This document shows positions 10,080 through 19,169 of a DNA stretch of 64,000 nt, piece after piece. The translations under genes and the position numbers were made by a program. How positions within the stretch are numbered: the stretch's first letter is position 1; each line of letters starts with the position of its first letter. The notes beneath the pieces are model-generated. The model was not told where the DNA came from. It saw only the letters and a list, made by a program, of their open reading frames with translations, and searched no databases. Origin of the DNA: Sphingomonas sp. (GTDB taxonomy: Bacteria > Pseudomonadota > Alphaproteobacteria > Sphingomonadales > Sphingomonadaceae); assembly GCF_017744835.1 (NCBI RefSeq), contig NZ_JAGIAM010000001.1:1054001-1118000 (forward strand). Reading direction: 5' to 3'.

Positions 10080-10487
10080 TCAGGGCAGCGGCAGGTCGGT
10101 CTGGGCAGCCTGGCGGGCGCGGGTTTCGGCGCGGGCACGGGTGGCCTGGCGGACGAAGCAGCCGGTCTGGCCGCCGGGGCCGACGGTCGAACAGCTTCCG
10201 GTGCCGGTCTGGCCCGCCTCGAGCGCGGCCTGCGAGCGCAGCGCCCAGCTTTCGTTCGCCTGCGGGCGGCCGGTGGGTGCGCGCAGGTTCGGCGGGATGC
10301 GGAAACGCTCGGCCTCGTCGAGCCGCTGGCAGACGACGATTTCCTCGCCGTCGCTGTTGGTCGGGCATTTGTCGTTGCCGAAAATGACGAGAACGCCGCC
10401 CTGTCCCGCATTCTGCGCGAGCGCGGCCGAAGGGACCAGCAGCGGAGCGGCGACCAGCGCGGCCGCGGTTGCGATCTGCTTCAGCAT
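10080..10487 (-). CDS. Small secreted protein of unknown function (135 aa)
   Basis: Not recognised beyond its export signal. The N-terminus is a Sec signal peptide (hydrophobic core ATAAALVAAPLLVPSAA, AXA-type cleavage near residue 25). The mature part has about 110 residues with four cysteines (CPTNS, VCQRL, SCST, GCFV) that could form two disulfides in the periplasm, and a polar Gln/Arg/Ala-rich C-terminal tail. A GEEIVVCQ stretch resembles small secreted proteins common in sphingomonads. The gene stands alone between a convergent GT87 gene and coq7, with AGAAGCAAG upstream of the ATG. Confidence 0.6.
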   Translation of the reverse strand: MLKQIATAAALVAAPLLVPSAALAQNAGQGGVLVIFGNDKCPTNSDGEEIVVCQRLDEAERFRIPPNLRAPTGRPQANESWALRSQAALEAGQTGTGSCSTVGPGGQTGCFVRQATRARAETRARQAAQTDLPLP

Positions 10488-10538
10488 CTTGCTTCTCCTC
10501 GCGTACCCTGTTGCGGCGTCAACGCTGAACAGGGCCTG

Positions 10539-11072
10539 TCATATCCGTTTCGACAGCGCAATGGCGGCGCGGCAGCCGGTGCGGATCAGCGTGAACAGCA
10601 CCGGATAGCCGAAAGTGTTCTCCGCGCCCGAGGCGAGCGCAGTGTCGAGATGCTCGACTTCCTCCTCGCGGAAGCGGTCGACTGCGTCGCTCAGCTCGGG
10701 ATCGTCGTCACCCAGCTCCTGAAGCTGCTGCTGATAATGGAGATCGATCTCGGTCTCTATGGCCGCGGTGCAGGCCATCGCGGCGTCGGGTCCGATCGCC
10801 GCAGTCGCGGCGCCGAGCGCGAAGCCGGCGACATTCCAGAAGGGCTGGAGCAATGTGGGGCGGACGCCGCGCGCGGCGATCATCGCGTCGAAGAAGGCGC
10901 GGTGGCGCTCCTCCTGGTTGGCCATGCCGTTGATCGTGCGCGCGGCGGGCGTGCGATCGCCCATCACCGCGAGCTGGCCGGCGTAGATGCGCGTCGCGCC
11001 GTATTCGCCCGCCTGATCGACGCGGACCATCCGGTCGCGCGTGTCGCGGCGATCGCCCGGCTTCCAGCTCAT
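10539..11072 (-). CDS. coq7: Demethoxyubiquinone hydroxylase family protein (Coq7)
   Basis: Ferritin-like di-iron monooxygenase of 177 residues that hydroxylates 2-polyprenyl-3-methyl-6-methoxy-benzoquinol, the penultimate ubiquinone biosynthesis step. Metal ligands are visible: Glu23 (DQAGEYGA), Glu54 and His57 (QEERHR), Glu106 (AAIETEID) and Glu138/His141 (REEEVEHLD). The start at 11072 overlaps the dsbB stop by 4 bases (ATGA). Coupling to dsbB is meaningful because DsbB passes its electrons to ubiquinone. Length is typical of the short bacterial form. Confidence 0.95.
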   Translation of the reverse strand: MSWKPGDRRDTRDRMVRVDQAGEYGATRIYAGQLAVMGDRTPAARTINGMANQEERHRAFFDAMIAARGVRPTLLQPFWNVAGFALGAATAAIGPDAAMACTAAIETEIDLHYQQQLQELGDDDPELSDAVDRFREEEVEHLDTALASGAENTFGYPVLFTLIRTGCRAAIALSKRI

Positions 11073-11554
11073 CGGGCTTTCCGCGGCGCGAGCGCGAAGA
11101 TCGCCACGGCTCCCGCCACCGAGAGGATCGCGTTGAAGCCCGCGAGACTGATTCCGAACAACGACCATTGCGGAGCATCACAACGCACGAGCGGCTTGCG
11201 CAGTGCCTCGGTGAGCATCGCCATCGGATCGGCGTTGGGCGTGACGCTGGTGGTGCAGGCCGTGATTCCGGGCCACCAATGATATTCGACGCCGGCGTGG
11301 AACACGCCGATCGCGCCGCTGACTGCGATCAGCACGCCGGCGAAGAGCACGAACAGCATCTGCACCGGGCGCGGGCGCACCACGAACGACAGCGCGGCGA
11401 CGACGATCGCGGCATAATGCGGCCAGCGCTGCCACATGCACATCTCGCACGGGATCAGCCCGCCGAGATATTGCGAGCCAAGCGCCCCCGCCATCAGCGC
11501 GAGCGGGAGCAGGAGCGCGATCCAGCGCGCCTTGACGAGCCCGTCGGTCCGCAT
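11069..11554 (-). CDS. dsbB: Disulfide bond formation protein B (quinone reductase)
   Basis: Inner-membrane protein of 161 residues with four hydrophobic segments. It keeps both cysteine pairs: Cys36/Cys39 (PCEMC, followed by WQRWPH, the quinone-side motif) and Cys100/Cys125 in the second periplasmic loop (ITACTTS, VRCDAPQW). DsbB reoxidises DsbA and hands electrons to ubiquinone. It lies 6 bases after the ctpA stop and overlaps coq7. A DsbA-type protein is encoded about 48 kb away at 59163-59921, but partnership is not shown by sequence. Confidence 0.93.
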   Translation of the reverse strand: MRTDGLVKARWIALLLPLALMAGALGSQYLGGLIPCEMCMWQRWPHYAAIVVAALSFVVRPRPVQMLFVLFAGVLIAVSGAIGVFHAGVEYHWWPGITACTTSVTPNADPMAMLTEALRKPLVRCDAPQWSLFGISLAGFNAILSVAGAVAIFALAPRKAR

Positions 11555-11560
11555 CGCGGC

Positions 11561-12892
11561 TCAGCGGCCCTTGGCGACTTGGGGCAGCTTGCCACCCGAG
11601 CGCGCGATCGTCTGCAGCGCATAATGGAGCTGGAAGTCGTCGATGCCCTTCTTCTTGAGCTCCTCGGGCGTCGCGGCGAAGCGCGGATCGGTGCGCGCGT
11701 CTTCCTCGAGCACCGAATCGTCGACCTTCTCGGAGTTGATCAAGTGACGGCGCAGGTCGGCCTCGCGCAGGATCGGCCGCGTCTTGTAGTCGGGGTCCGA
11801 GATCTGCGGCACGAGCAGGTCGGGCTTGATGCCGCCCTCCTGCACCGAATGGCCCGACGGCGTGTAGTAGCGCGCAGTCGTGAGGCGCAGCATGGCGCGC
11901 GGGCCCATCGGGAGGAGCGTCTGCACCGAGCCCTTGCCGAAGCTGCGCACGCCCATGACGAGGCCGCGATGATGGTCCTGGAGCGCGCCCGCGACGATCT
12001 CCGACGCGGACGCCGTGCCGGCGTCGACGAGCACGACGACCGGCAGCCCGCCGGTCACGTCGCCGGGGACCATCGATTCGGCGTAATAGCGTTCGATGTC
12101 GTCCTTCTCGCGCCCGCGCTGCGAGACGATCTCGCCGTGGGTCAGGAAGACGTCGGAGACGTGGATCGCCTCGCCGAGCAGCCCGCCGCCGTTGGAGCGC
12201 AGATCGACGACATAGCCGAGCGGCTTGTGGCCGAGCTGCTTCTCGATCCCCTGGATCGCCTTGACCGTGTCGGCGCCGGTCTGGGCAGTGAAGGTGTTGA
12301 TGTTGATGATGCCGACGCCGTCCTTGACCTCCCACTTCACGGGCTTCTGGACGATGATCTCGCGCGTCAGCGTGAACTGGAGCGGCTTGTCGGTGCCCGG
12401 GCGGATCACGGTGAGTGTGATCTTGGTGCCCGGCTGGCCGCGCATCTGCTCGATCGCGTCGTCGAGCTCGCCGCCGACGATGAACTTGCCGTCGAGGTGG
12501 GTGATATAGTCGCCCGATTTGATGCCGGCGCGCGCGGCGGGCGTGTCCTCGGTCGGCGCGATCACCTTCACTGCGCCGTCTTCCTGCGTGACGGTGAGGC
12601 CGAGCCCGCCGTAATTGCCGTCGGTCTGGATCTTGAGATTGTCGAAATCGAGCCCTTCGGCATAGCTGCTGTGCGGATCGAGCGCGGCGAGCATGCCCTG
12701 GATCGCGCCTTCGACCAGCCGCTTGTCGTCGACCTTCTCGACGTAATTGGCCTTCACGGTGTTGTAGACTTCCATGAAGGTGTCGAGCTCGCGGTAGCTC
12801 TCGGTATCGACTCCCGCCATCGCGCCCGAAGCGACCGGAACTAGGGCGAGCGCGCCGACCGCGGCGGTAACCTGAAGAAACGAACGAAGCAT
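11561..12892 (-). CDS. ctpA: S41 family C-terminal processing peptidase
   Basis: Periplasmic serine protease of 443 residues with an N-terminal signal segment (about 6-28), a PDZ domain (about 85-165) for substrate C-termini and the S41 catalytic domain. The catalytic Ser (about 295) lies in DAGTASASE and the Lys (about 320) in RSFGKGSVQ, the 25-residue spacing usual for this Ser-Lys dyad. I use the ATG at 12892; a TTG directly before it is possible. CtpA/Prc proteases trim or degrade envelope proteins, and a cell-wall hydrolase or its regulator is a plausible target given envC next door. dsbB follows after 6 bases. Confidence 0.93.
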   Translation of the reverse strand: MLRSFLQVTAAVGALALVPVASGAMAGVDTESYRELDTFMEVYNTVKANYVEKVDDKRLVEGAIQGMLAALDPHSSYAEGLDFDNLKIQTDGNYGGLGLTVTQEDGAVKVIAPTEDTPAARAGIKSGDYITHLDGKFIVGGELDDAIEQMRGQPGTKITLTVIRPGTDKPLQFTLTREIIVQKPVKWEVKDGVGIININTFTAQTGADTVKAIQGIEKQLGHKPLGYVVDLRSNGGGLLGEAIHVSDVFLTHGEIVSQRGREKDDIERYYAESMVPGDVTGGLPVVVLVDAGTASASEIVAGALQDHHRGLVMGVRSFGKGSVQTLLPMGPRAMLRLTTARYYTPSGHSVQEGGIKPDLLVPQISDPDYKTRPILREADLRRHLINSEKVDDSVLEEDARTDPRFAATPEELKKKGIDDFQLHYALQTIARSGGKLPQVAKGR

Positions 12893-12973
12893 CAAACGAC
12901 TTTCCGAAAGGCGGTTCCGCCCTGATCTAGTGCAGGATAGCGGCTTTTACACCGCCGGAATAGCGCGGAAGGC

Positions 12974-14158
12974 TCAATCGAGCAGCTGCGCCAGGTCCAT
13001 CGGCACGTCGCGGCGGCGCAGCTCGACGGTGACGCGCGGCGCATCGCCGGCGGAGGCGCGGCCGATCGGGCTGCCCTGCCGGAGCTGGTCGCCGACGCGC
13101 ACGGCGATTCTGCCGAGCCCTGCGACCAGAGTCGTCCAGCCATGGCCGTGGTCGAGGATCACTACGCCGCCATAGGCGCGGAACGGTCCGGCGTAGAGCA
13201 CGCGGCCGGCGGCGGGCGCCGCGACGGGGGCATTGGGAGCGCATTCGAGCGTGAGGCCGCGCGCGCGCACGCCCGTCGCCGAGACTTCGCCGAGCCCGGT
13301 GACGACGCGCCCGGCGACGGGGAGGCGATAGGCGGGCGCGTGGCGCGGCAGGGGCTTGGCGGTCTCGCCCGCCGCGGGGGGGCGTGGGAGCGGGCCTGGA
13401 AGCGCGGCGAGTTCCGACTGGATTTGCGCAGCGGCGCCGATCGTCTCCATCTGGTCGACGATCGCGCGCGCCTGCTCGCCGAGCGCGAGCGCGCGATCCG
13501 ATTCGGCGAGCGCGCTGCGGCCGAGCGCCTGCGAGCGCGCACGATGCTCGGCCTCGAGCCGGACCAGCGCGGTACGCTCCTGCTCGAGCCGGGCGCGGCC
13601 TTCGCGCACCTTCGCGACCGCGGCTTCGGCGCTGGCGCGCAGGCGCCGGGTGCGGTCGAGCTCGGCGCGGATGCCGGCGGTACGCGCCTGGACGAGCGGC
13701 ATGGTGGTGGCGAGCACGGCGCGGACATGGACCATGTCCTCGGTCGAGCCGGGCTGGACGAGCCCGAGCATGGCGGGGCGCCGGGCCATCGACTGGAGCG
13801 CGGCGACCAGCCGCACGACCGGCCCCTGGCCCTGCGCCATGCGCGCGCGCTGGGCTGTGAGGAGGCGGTCGACGATGGCGATGCGCGCGCCGGCGGCGGC
13901 GATCTCGGCTTCGGCGGCGCGGATGCGCTCGGCGGCGGCGGCCTCGCTCGCGCGCGCCTTGACGGCCTGGTCGCGCTGGCCCTCGGCTTCGCGCTCGAGC
14001 GCCTGGGCGCGGGCATCGGCGGCCTGGGCTGCGCGGTTCGCTGCCTTGAGCCGTTGTTGTTGCTCGCCGAGCGTGGGCACCTGCGCGCCCGCGAACGCGC
14101 CGGCGCCCAGCATCGCCAGCAGCGCGGCGGTCAGCGTGATGCTTCGCGCGGGTCCCAT
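12974..14158 (-). CDS. envC: EnvC-like murein hydrolase activator (M23 fold)
   Basis: 394 residues with a signal peptide (about 1-27), a long coiled coil (about 28-260) and a C-terminal LytM/M23 domain (about 300-394). In the LytM domain the zinc-binding signature is lost: the first His/Asp pair is replaced by GLTLECAPNAPV. The domain is therefore probably the degenerate EnvC type, which activates amidases for septal splitting rather than cutting peptidoglycan itself. The likely client, an AmiC amidase, is encoded at 53237-54487. Gene order rlmH-envC-ctpA is conserved in alphaproteobacteria. Confidence 0.88.
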   Translation of the reverse strand: MGPARSITLTAALLAMLGAGAFAGAQVPTLGEQQQRLKAANRAAQAADARAQALEREAEGQRDQAVKARASEAAAAERIRAAEAEIAAAGARIAIVDRLLTAQRARMAQGQGPVVRLVAALQSMARRPAMLGLVQPGSTEDMVHVRAVLATTMPLVQARTAGIRAELDRTRRLRASAEAAVAKVREGRARLEQERTALVRLEAEHRARSQALGRSALAESDRALALGEQARAIVDQMETIGAAAQIQSELAALPGPLPRPPAAGETAKPLPRHAPAYRLPVAGRVVTGLGEVSATGVRARGLTLECAPNAPVAAPAAGRVLYAGPFRAYGGVVILDHGHGWTTLVAGLGRIAVRVGDQLRQGSPIGRASAGDAPRVTVELRRRDVPMDLAQLLD

Positions 14159-14177
14159 TGTTCGCGTCCCCCTCGGC

Positions 14178-14600
14178 TCACCCTTCGCGGTGATAGGGGT
14201 GATTTGCAAGGATCGATGCGGCGCGCCAGAGCTGCTCGGCGAGCATCGCGCGGGCCAGCATGTGCGGCCAGGTGGCGCGGCCGAAGGAAAGCAGCAGGTC
14301 GGCGCCCTCGCGCTCGGCATCGCCGAAGCCGTCGGCAGCGCCGATCAGGAAGCGCGTCTCGCGGATGCCGTCATCGCGCCAGCGGCCGAGCTTCTCGGCG
14401 AGCGTGCGCGAGGGCAGGTTCTCGCCCTTTTCGTCGAGCATCACCACGCGGGTGGCGCCCTCGATCGCCGGCATGCGGCCGCCGGTGTCGGGAAGCTCGG
14501 TGACGCGCGTGGGCCAGGGGACGCGCTTGAGATAGCGCTCCACGAGTTCGGCCTCGGGGCTGCGGCCGATGCGGCCGCGCGCGACGATGTGGAGCAGCAT
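14178..14600 (-). CDS. rlmH: 23S rRNA (pseudouridine(1915)-N(3))-methyltransferase RlmH
   Basis: SPOUT-class methyltransferase of 140 residues that methylates pseudouridine 1915 in helix 69 of assembled ribosomes. The trefoil-knot SAM site is visible in RFLIGAADGFG and the C-terminal HMLARAMLAEQLWRA and NHPYHR block; the N-terminus MLLHIVARGRIG and the LDEKGE motif are typical. It follows rsfS by 26 bases and precedes envC by 19 bases, continuing the ribosome-then-envelope order common in this class. Confidence 0.96.
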   Translation of the reverse strand: MLLHIVARGRIGRSPEAELVERYLKRVPWPTRVTELPDTGGRMPAIEGATRVVMLDEKGENLPSRTLAEKLGRWRDDGIRETRFLIGAADGFGDAEREGADLLLSFGRATWPHMLARAMLAEQLWRAASILANHPYHREG

Positions 14601-14626
14601 GTGCCCGGCTGCTCCCTATCCGCGAA

Positions 14627-15007
14627 TCACGCCTGGCCGGCGGGTTCCCCGAACGACCACATGCGCTCGAGATTGTAGAAGGTGCGCACTTCGGGCCGGA
14701 AGAGGTGGATGATCACGTCGCCCGCGTCGATCAGCACCCAATCGGCGTTGGGAAGCCCCTCGACGCGCGGGGAGCGGCCGAACTCGGCCTTGATCTTCTC
14801 GGCGAGCTTGGTCGCCATCGACGCGACCTGGCGCGTCGACTTGCCCGAAGCGACGACCATATAGTCGGCGATGCTGCTCTTGCCGGCGAGCGGGATCGAG
14901 ACGGTCTCGACCGCCTGATCGTCGTCCAGCGAGCTCAGCACGAGCCGATGCAGCGCCTCGACGCTCTCGGCGCCGGCGACGGGCTGGACATTGGGGGATG
15001 TGGCCAA
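14627..15007 (-). CDS. rsfS: Ribosome silencing factor RsfS
   Basis: Ribosome-associated protein of 126 residues that binds uL14 and blocks subunit joining during starvation. Recognised by DDDQAVETVSIPLAGKSSIADYMVVASG, GLPNADWVLIDAGDVIIHLF and the FYNLERMW tail. There is no suitable ATG; I use the TTG at 15007 because AGGAG lies 5 bases upstream and the length is right. The gene starts 8 bases after the nadD stop, the usual nadD-rsfS-rlmH arrangement. Confidence 0.93.
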   Translation of the reverse strand: MATSPNVQPVAGAESVEALHRLVLSSLDDDQAVETVSIPLAGKSSIADYMVVASGKSTRQVASMATKLAEKIKAEFGRSPRVEGLPNADWVLIDAGDVIIHLFRPEVRTFYNLERMWSFGEPAGQA

Positions 15008-15015
15008 GGTAACTC

Positions 15016-15675
15016 CTAAGGGTTCAACGAGCCTGTGCGCGGCTGTGGAGACGGCACGGACGCGCCCGATATAGGGATGCGACTCGCGTTCATGAAGTGC
15101 CGGTGCCAGGCAGGGTCGGCGGCCCGAAGGCGTGTCGCCGAAGTCGGATCGGGGCGAAAGCGCAGCAGCACGAGGGCCGGCAATCTCCAACACGTCCAGT
15201 TCTTCGCCTGGCCTGCGGGCCGCACAGCGCGCCGCAGCCAACCCATCGCAACGCTTGCATGGGCGTCGTCACTATATCCGGGGCGGGCAACCACCGCAAT
15301 CGGAACCTGCCGCGCGATCTTCCGCCAGTCGCGCCAGAGGTGGAACTGGGCGAGGTTGTCGTCACCCATCAGCCAGATGAAGCGACATTTGGGATGCCGG
15401 CGGACGAGCTTGTCGAGCGTGTCGGCGGTGTAGCGCGTCTTGGCGCGCGCCTCGAAGTCGCTGACGCGGATCGGCGTGTGCCGCGCCATCCGCCGCGCCG
15501 AGGCGAGCCGCGCCTGATAGGGGGCCATGCCCTGCTGCGGCTTGAGCGGGTTGCCGGGCGAGACCAGCCACCAGACCTCGTCGAGCCCCAGCGCGCGGAT
15601 CGCGTGGAGCGAGAGCCGGCGATGGCCGCGGTGCGCCGGATTGAACGAGCCGCCGAGAAGGCCGATGCGTTTCAG
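15016..15675 (-). CDS. nadD: Nicotinate-nucleotide adenylyltransferase
   Basis: 219 residues; makes deamido-NAD from nicotinate mononucleotide and ATP in NAD biosynthesis. The nucleotide-binding GGSFNPAHRGH is at about 8-18, and the second signature appears as TSATRLRA near 182. No ATG, GTG or TTG precedes GGSFNPAHRGH closely, and the next ATG would delete it. The codon that gives the normal N-terminus (KRIGLLGG) is CTG at 15675, which shares CTGA with the aldo/keto reductase stop. A rare CTG start with translational coupling is therefore the best reading. A 40-residue C-terminal extension follows the second signature. Confidence 0.85.
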   Translation of the reverse strand: MKRIGLLGGSFNPAHRGHRRLSLHAIRALGLDEVWWLVSPGNPLKPQQGMAPYQARLASARRMARHTPIRVSDFEARAKTRYTADTLDKLVRRHPKCRFIWLMGDDNLAQFHLWRDWRKIARQVPIAVVARPGYSDDAHASVAMGWLRRAVRPAGQAKNWTCWRLPALVLLRFRPDPTSATRLRAADPAWHRHFMNASRIPISGASVPSPQPRTGSLNP

Positions 15676-16718
15676 CGGGAGCCCTCGCGCGGCGGCTCGC
15701 CCGCCATGCCGCCGCTGCGGTATTCGCCCTGGCGCTCGATCATCCATCCCGGATATTCGCGCGGCAGCGCGCTGGCGGCGTCGAGCGTCGCGACCTGCTC
15801 GGGCGAGAGGCGCAGCTCCGCCGCGGCAAGATTGTCGGCGAGTTGATCGGGGCGCTTGGCGCCTGCGATGATGCTGGTGACCTCGGGCCGCTGGAGGAGC
15901 CAGGCGAGCGCCACCTGCGCCATCGAGACGCCGTGCGCCGCTGCGATCGGCTCCATAGCGTCGAGCACCTTGTCGCCGCGTGCGTGATCGACCGGCGGGA
16001 AATCGAAGCCCGCGCGGCGACCCTCGGCCGACCCGGCGCGATACTTGCCCGAGAGATAGCCCCCCGCGAGCGGGCTCCACACCATCAGACCCAGGCCCTC
16101 CGATGCGATCATCGGGCCGATTTCGCGCTCCAGGTCGCGGCCCGCGAGCGTGTAATAGGCCTGGACCGTCTGGAAGCGCGCGGCCTGGCGCCGCTCGGCA
16201 ATCCCTAGTGCCTTGGCGATCTGCCACGCCGCCCAGTTCGAGACGCCGACGTAGCGGACGTGCCCTGCGCGCACGAGGCTGTCGAGCGCGTCCACCGTCT
16301 CCTCGATCGGGACGGCGGGATCCCAGCCATGGATCTGATAGAGATCGATATAGTCGGTCCCGAGCCGCCGCAGGCTGGCGTGCGCCTGCTCGAGGATGTG
16401 CTTGCGCGAACTGCCGCGGCTGTTCGGACCGGGGCCCATCGGCCCCATCACCTTGGTCGCCAGCACGAAGGCGTCGCGATCGAGGCCCAGGTTGCGCAGC
16501 GACTGGCCGGTGATTTCCTCCGACATCCCCTCCGAATAGACGTTGGCGGTGTCGATGAAATTGACTCCGGCATCGACTGCGGCGCTGACCAGCGCGTCGG
16601 CGTCGGCCTGGCCCAGGTCGCCGATCTTGGAGAACACGCCCTTGCCGCCGAAGGTCATGGTGCCAAGGCAGATTTCGGACACGAACAGGCCGGTGCGGCC
16701 GAGCGGCTTCATGCGCAT
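15672..16718 (-). CDS. Aldo/keto reductase
   Basis: NADPH-dependent oxidoreductase of 348 residues with a TIM-barrel fold. The catalytic tetrad is visible: Asp and Tyr in FIDTANVYSEG, Lys in FVLATKVMG and His in DLYQIHGWD. The C-terminal cofactor region (SIIAGAKRPDQLADN) is intact. The sequence resembles the YajO/YdjG-type branch, whose members reduce aldehydes and ketones; the physiological substrate is unknown. I chose the ATG at 16718 (AAGGA 7 bases upstream) over a second ATG two codons in. Its stop overlaps the nadD start, and proA lies upstream. Confidence 0.9.
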   Translation of the reverse strand: MRMKPLGRTGLFVSEICLGTMTFGGKGVFSKIGDLGQADADALVSAAVDAGVNFIDTANVYSEGMSEEITGQSLRNLGLDRDAFVLATKVMGPMGPGPNSRGSSRKHILEQAHASLRRLGTDYIDLYQIHGWDPAVPIEETVDALDSLVRAGHVRYVGVSNWAAWQIAKALGIAERRQAARFQTVQAYYTLAGRDLEREIGPMIASEGLGLMVWSPLAGGYLSGKYRAGSAEGRRAGFDFPPVDHARGDKVLDAMEPIAAAHGVSMAQVALAWLLQRPEVTSIIAGAKRPDQLADNLAAAELRLSPEQVATLDAASALPREYPGWMIERQGEYRSGGMAGEPPREGSR

Positions 16719-16789
16719 GGGAAATCCTTTCGATGGGCGTTCGGACGAACGCGCAGCAGATAGGGACCCGTCGCGCGATTCGCCATGCG

Positions 16790-18049
16790 CTAGGGCCGCG
16801 CCTGGCCGCTCCCGCGCACCACCCATTTGTAGGTCGTCAGCCCCTCGAGCGCGACCGGGCCGCGGGCATGGAGCCGACCGGTGGAGATGCCGATCTCCGC
16901 GCCGAGCCCGAACTCGCCGCCGTCGGCGAACTGAGTCGAGGCGTTCCACATCACGATCGCGCTGTCGACGCCGGCGAGGAAGCGCTCGGCAGTGGGCGCG
17001 TCGGCAGTGACGATCGCGTCGGTGTGGTGCGAGCCGTGGCGGGCGATGTGGTCCATCGCGGCGTCGACGCCGTCGACCAGCTTCACCGAGAGGATCGCGT
17101 CGAGATATTCGGTATCCCAATCCGCGTCGCTCGCCGGCTTCACAAAGGGGTGGAGCGCCTGGACCTCGGCGTCGCCGCGGAGCTCGCAGCCGGCCTGATG
17201 AAGCGCTTCGAGAATCGCGACGGGATCGGCGAAGCCGCGGTCGATCAGCAGAGTCTCGGTCGCGCCGCAGATGCCGGTGCGGCGCATCTTGGCGTTGACC
17301 GCGAGCTTGAGCGCCATGTCGGGATCGGCGGCCCGATCGATATAGGTGTGGTTGAGCCCGTCGAGGTGCGCGAGCACGGGCACGCGCGCCTCGGCCTGGA
17401 CGCGCGCGACGAGGCTCTTGCCGCCGCGCGGCACGATCATGTCGATCGCGCCCTCGGCCGTGAGCATCGCGCCGACCGCGGCGCGATCGGTGACGGGGAC
17501 GAGCTGGACCGCGTCGGCGGGGGCGCCACCGGCCTCGAGACCCCTGGCGAGCGCTGCGTGGATCGCGCGATTGCTGTGGATCGCCTCCGAGCCGCCGCGC
17601 AGGATCGCGGCATTGCCCGACATGACGCAGAGCGCGCCGGCGTCGGCCGTGACGTTGGGGCGGCTCTCGTAGATGATGCCGATGACGCCGATCGGCACGC
17701 GGACGCGGGTGAGCACCAGGCCGTTGGGACGCTCGCTGCGCTCGATCACGCGGCCGACCGGGTCGTCGAGCTTCGCGACAGCCTCGACGCCGGCGGCCAT
17801 CGCGTCGATCCGGCCCTGGTCGAGCCGCAGCCGGTCGAGCAGCGCGCCGCTGAGGCCCGAGGCTTCGCCGGCGCGCATGTCCTCGGCATTGGCGGCGACG
17901 ATCGCGTCGGCGGACTCGCGCAGCGCCTGGGCGGCGGCGAGCAGCGCGCGGCTCTTCTGTGCGCTCGACATGGCGGCGAGCCGCTGCGCGGCGGTGCGCG
18001 CGCGGCCGGTCATTTCGGCGATCAAAGCGGGAATGTCGGTGTCGGCCAT
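16790..18049 (-). CDS. proA: Glutamate-5-semialdehyde dehydrogenase
   Basis: Gamma-glutamyl phosphate reductase of 419 residues, the second step of proline biosynthesis (NADPH-dependent reduction of glutamyl-5-phosphate). The aldehyde dehydrogenase fold is clear; the catalytic Cys is in [13 protein letters not shown] and the cofactor region includes [15 protein letters not shown]. The ATG at 18049 gives the standard length. proB is not in the neighbourhood. It is the first gene of the minus-strand run ending in dsbB-coq7, with a 71-base gap to the aldo/keto reductase. Confidence 0.97.
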   Translation of the reverse strand: MADTDIPALIAEMTGRARTAAQRLAAMSSAQKSRALLAAAQALRESADAIVAANAEDMRAGEASGLSGALLDRLRLDQGRIDAMAAGVEAVAKLDDPVGRVIERSERPNGLVLTRVRVPIGVIGIIYESRPNVTADAGALCVMSGNAAILRGGSEAIHSNRAIHAALARGLEAGGAPADAVQLVPVTDRAAVGAMLTAEGAIDMIVPRGGKSLVARVQAEARVPVLAHLDGLNHTYIDRAADPDMALKLAVNAKMRRTGICGATETLLIDRGFADPVAILEALHQAGCELRGDAEVQALHPFVKPASDADWDTEYLDAILSVKLVDGVDAAMDHIARHGSHHTDAIVTADAPTAERFLAGVDSAIVMWNASTQFADGGEFGLGAEIGISTGRLHARGPVALEGLTTYKWVVRGSGQARP

Positions 18050-18095
18050 GCCGCACCCGCTAGCACGGCGCGCGCGAAGCTGGTAGCTGAATGGC

Positions 18096-19148
18096 ATGGG
18101 GGAAATCGACGCAGCGGGTGAAATGATCACCGGAGCGCTGCTCGGCCGGGCGGTCGAGTCGGCGGCAGGCGAAGGCCATGGGCATGGCGGCGCATGCCTC
18201 AATTGCAGGACCGAGCTGGTCGGCCCGCATTGCCATCGATGCGGGCAGGCGGGGCACGTCCACCGGTCGCTCGCCGCAGTGGCGCACGAGATATTGCACG
18301 GCGTCTTCCACTTCGAAGGCAAGCTGTGGCGCACGCTGCCGATGCTCGCCTGGCGCCCGGGCGATCTGACGCGGCGCTTCATCGCCGGCGAGCGCGCGCG
18401 CTTCGTCTCGCCGATGGCGATCTTCCTCTTTTCGATCTTCGCGATGTTCGCGGTTTTCTCCTTCGCCGGAATATCCCCGCCGGCCGACATGCGCGGGGTC
18501 AACGACTATCCGATGGCGGCGATCAAGCTCGAACGCGAAAAGGTGGTCGGGGACCGCGAGAAGGCACTCGAGCAGAGCCGCGATCCGGGATCCGACGCCG
18601 GCGACCGCGCCGAGACGGCAAAGGACATCGCCGACGCCGACGCGCGGCTGAAGGACCTCGACGCCGCCGCCGCACAGCTGAAGGACAGCGCTTCGCAGGG
18701 CGTGACCAAGCACACGGGCTGGCATGCGCTCGATCACCTGATCGAGAAGTGGCAGAACAACCCGTCGCTGATGATCTACAAGTTCCAGTCGAGCGCGTAC
18801 AAATTCTCGTGGCTGCTGATCCCGCTCTCGCTGCCTTTCGTGTGGCTGCTGTTCTTCTGGAAGCGCCAGTACAAGCTCTACGACCATACGGTGTTCATCA
18901 CCTATTCGATCGCGTTCATGTCGCTGCTGTTCATCGTGCTGACGCTGGCGGGCAAGATCGGCGTGCCTGCCTCGTTCATCGGGACGGCGGCGACGCTGGT
19001 GCCGTTCGTCCACGTCACGCGGCAGCTCAAGCAGGCCTATGCGCTGCGCTGGTGGTCGGCAGTGGCGCGCGCGCTGGTGCTGAGCTTCTTCATCTTCTTC
19101 ATCCTGGCGATCTTCGCCGTCATCCTCTTCCTGCTCGGGGCGGGATAG
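18096..19148 (+). CDS. DUF3667 domain-containing membrane protein
   Basis: 350 residues. The N-terminus carries a zinc-ribbon-like cysteine/histidine cluster ([18 protein letters not shown], about 28-50), followed by the DUF3667 core ([37 protein letters not shown]). Then come a hydrophobic segment (about 110-130), an Asp/Ala-rich helical stretch likely to form a coiled coil, and four more hydrophobic segments. Function is unknown; it is an inner-membrane protein with a probable cytoplasmic zinc finger. It stands alone, divergent from proA, and shares a bidirectional terminator with ftsH. Confidence 0.8.
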   Translation: MGEIDAAGEMITGALLGRAVESAAGEGHGHGGACLNCRTELVGPHCHRCGQAGHVHRSLAAVAHEILHGVFHFEGKLWRTLPMLAWRPGDLTRRFIAGERARFVSPMAIFLFSIFAMFAVFSFAGISPPADMRGVNDYPMAAIKLEREKVVGDREKALEQSRDPGSDAGDRAETAKDIADADARLKDLDAAAAQLKDSASQGVTKHTGWHALDHLIEKWQNNPSLMIYKFQSSAYKFSWLLIPLSLPFVWLLFFWKRQYKLYDHTVFITYSIAFMSLLFIVLTLAGKIGVPASFIGTAATLVPFVHVTRQLKQAYALRWWSAVARALVLSFFIFFILAIFAVILFLLGAG

Positions 19149-19169
19149 GCCGGCGCGCGAGACGCATAG

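Noticed and set aside
6335..10411. Very long open frame (about 1358 codons) antisense to the AsmA and GT87 genes
   Set aside because: Arg/Ala/Pro-rich composition typical of the shadow frame of GC-rich genes; the opposite strand encodes recognisable proteins. The frame at 1517-4012 opposite pheT was rejected for the same reason.
10507..10535. Terminator after coq7 (CCCTGTT / AACAGGG)
   Set aside because: A 7-bp stem with a large loop and no T-run; too weak to call.
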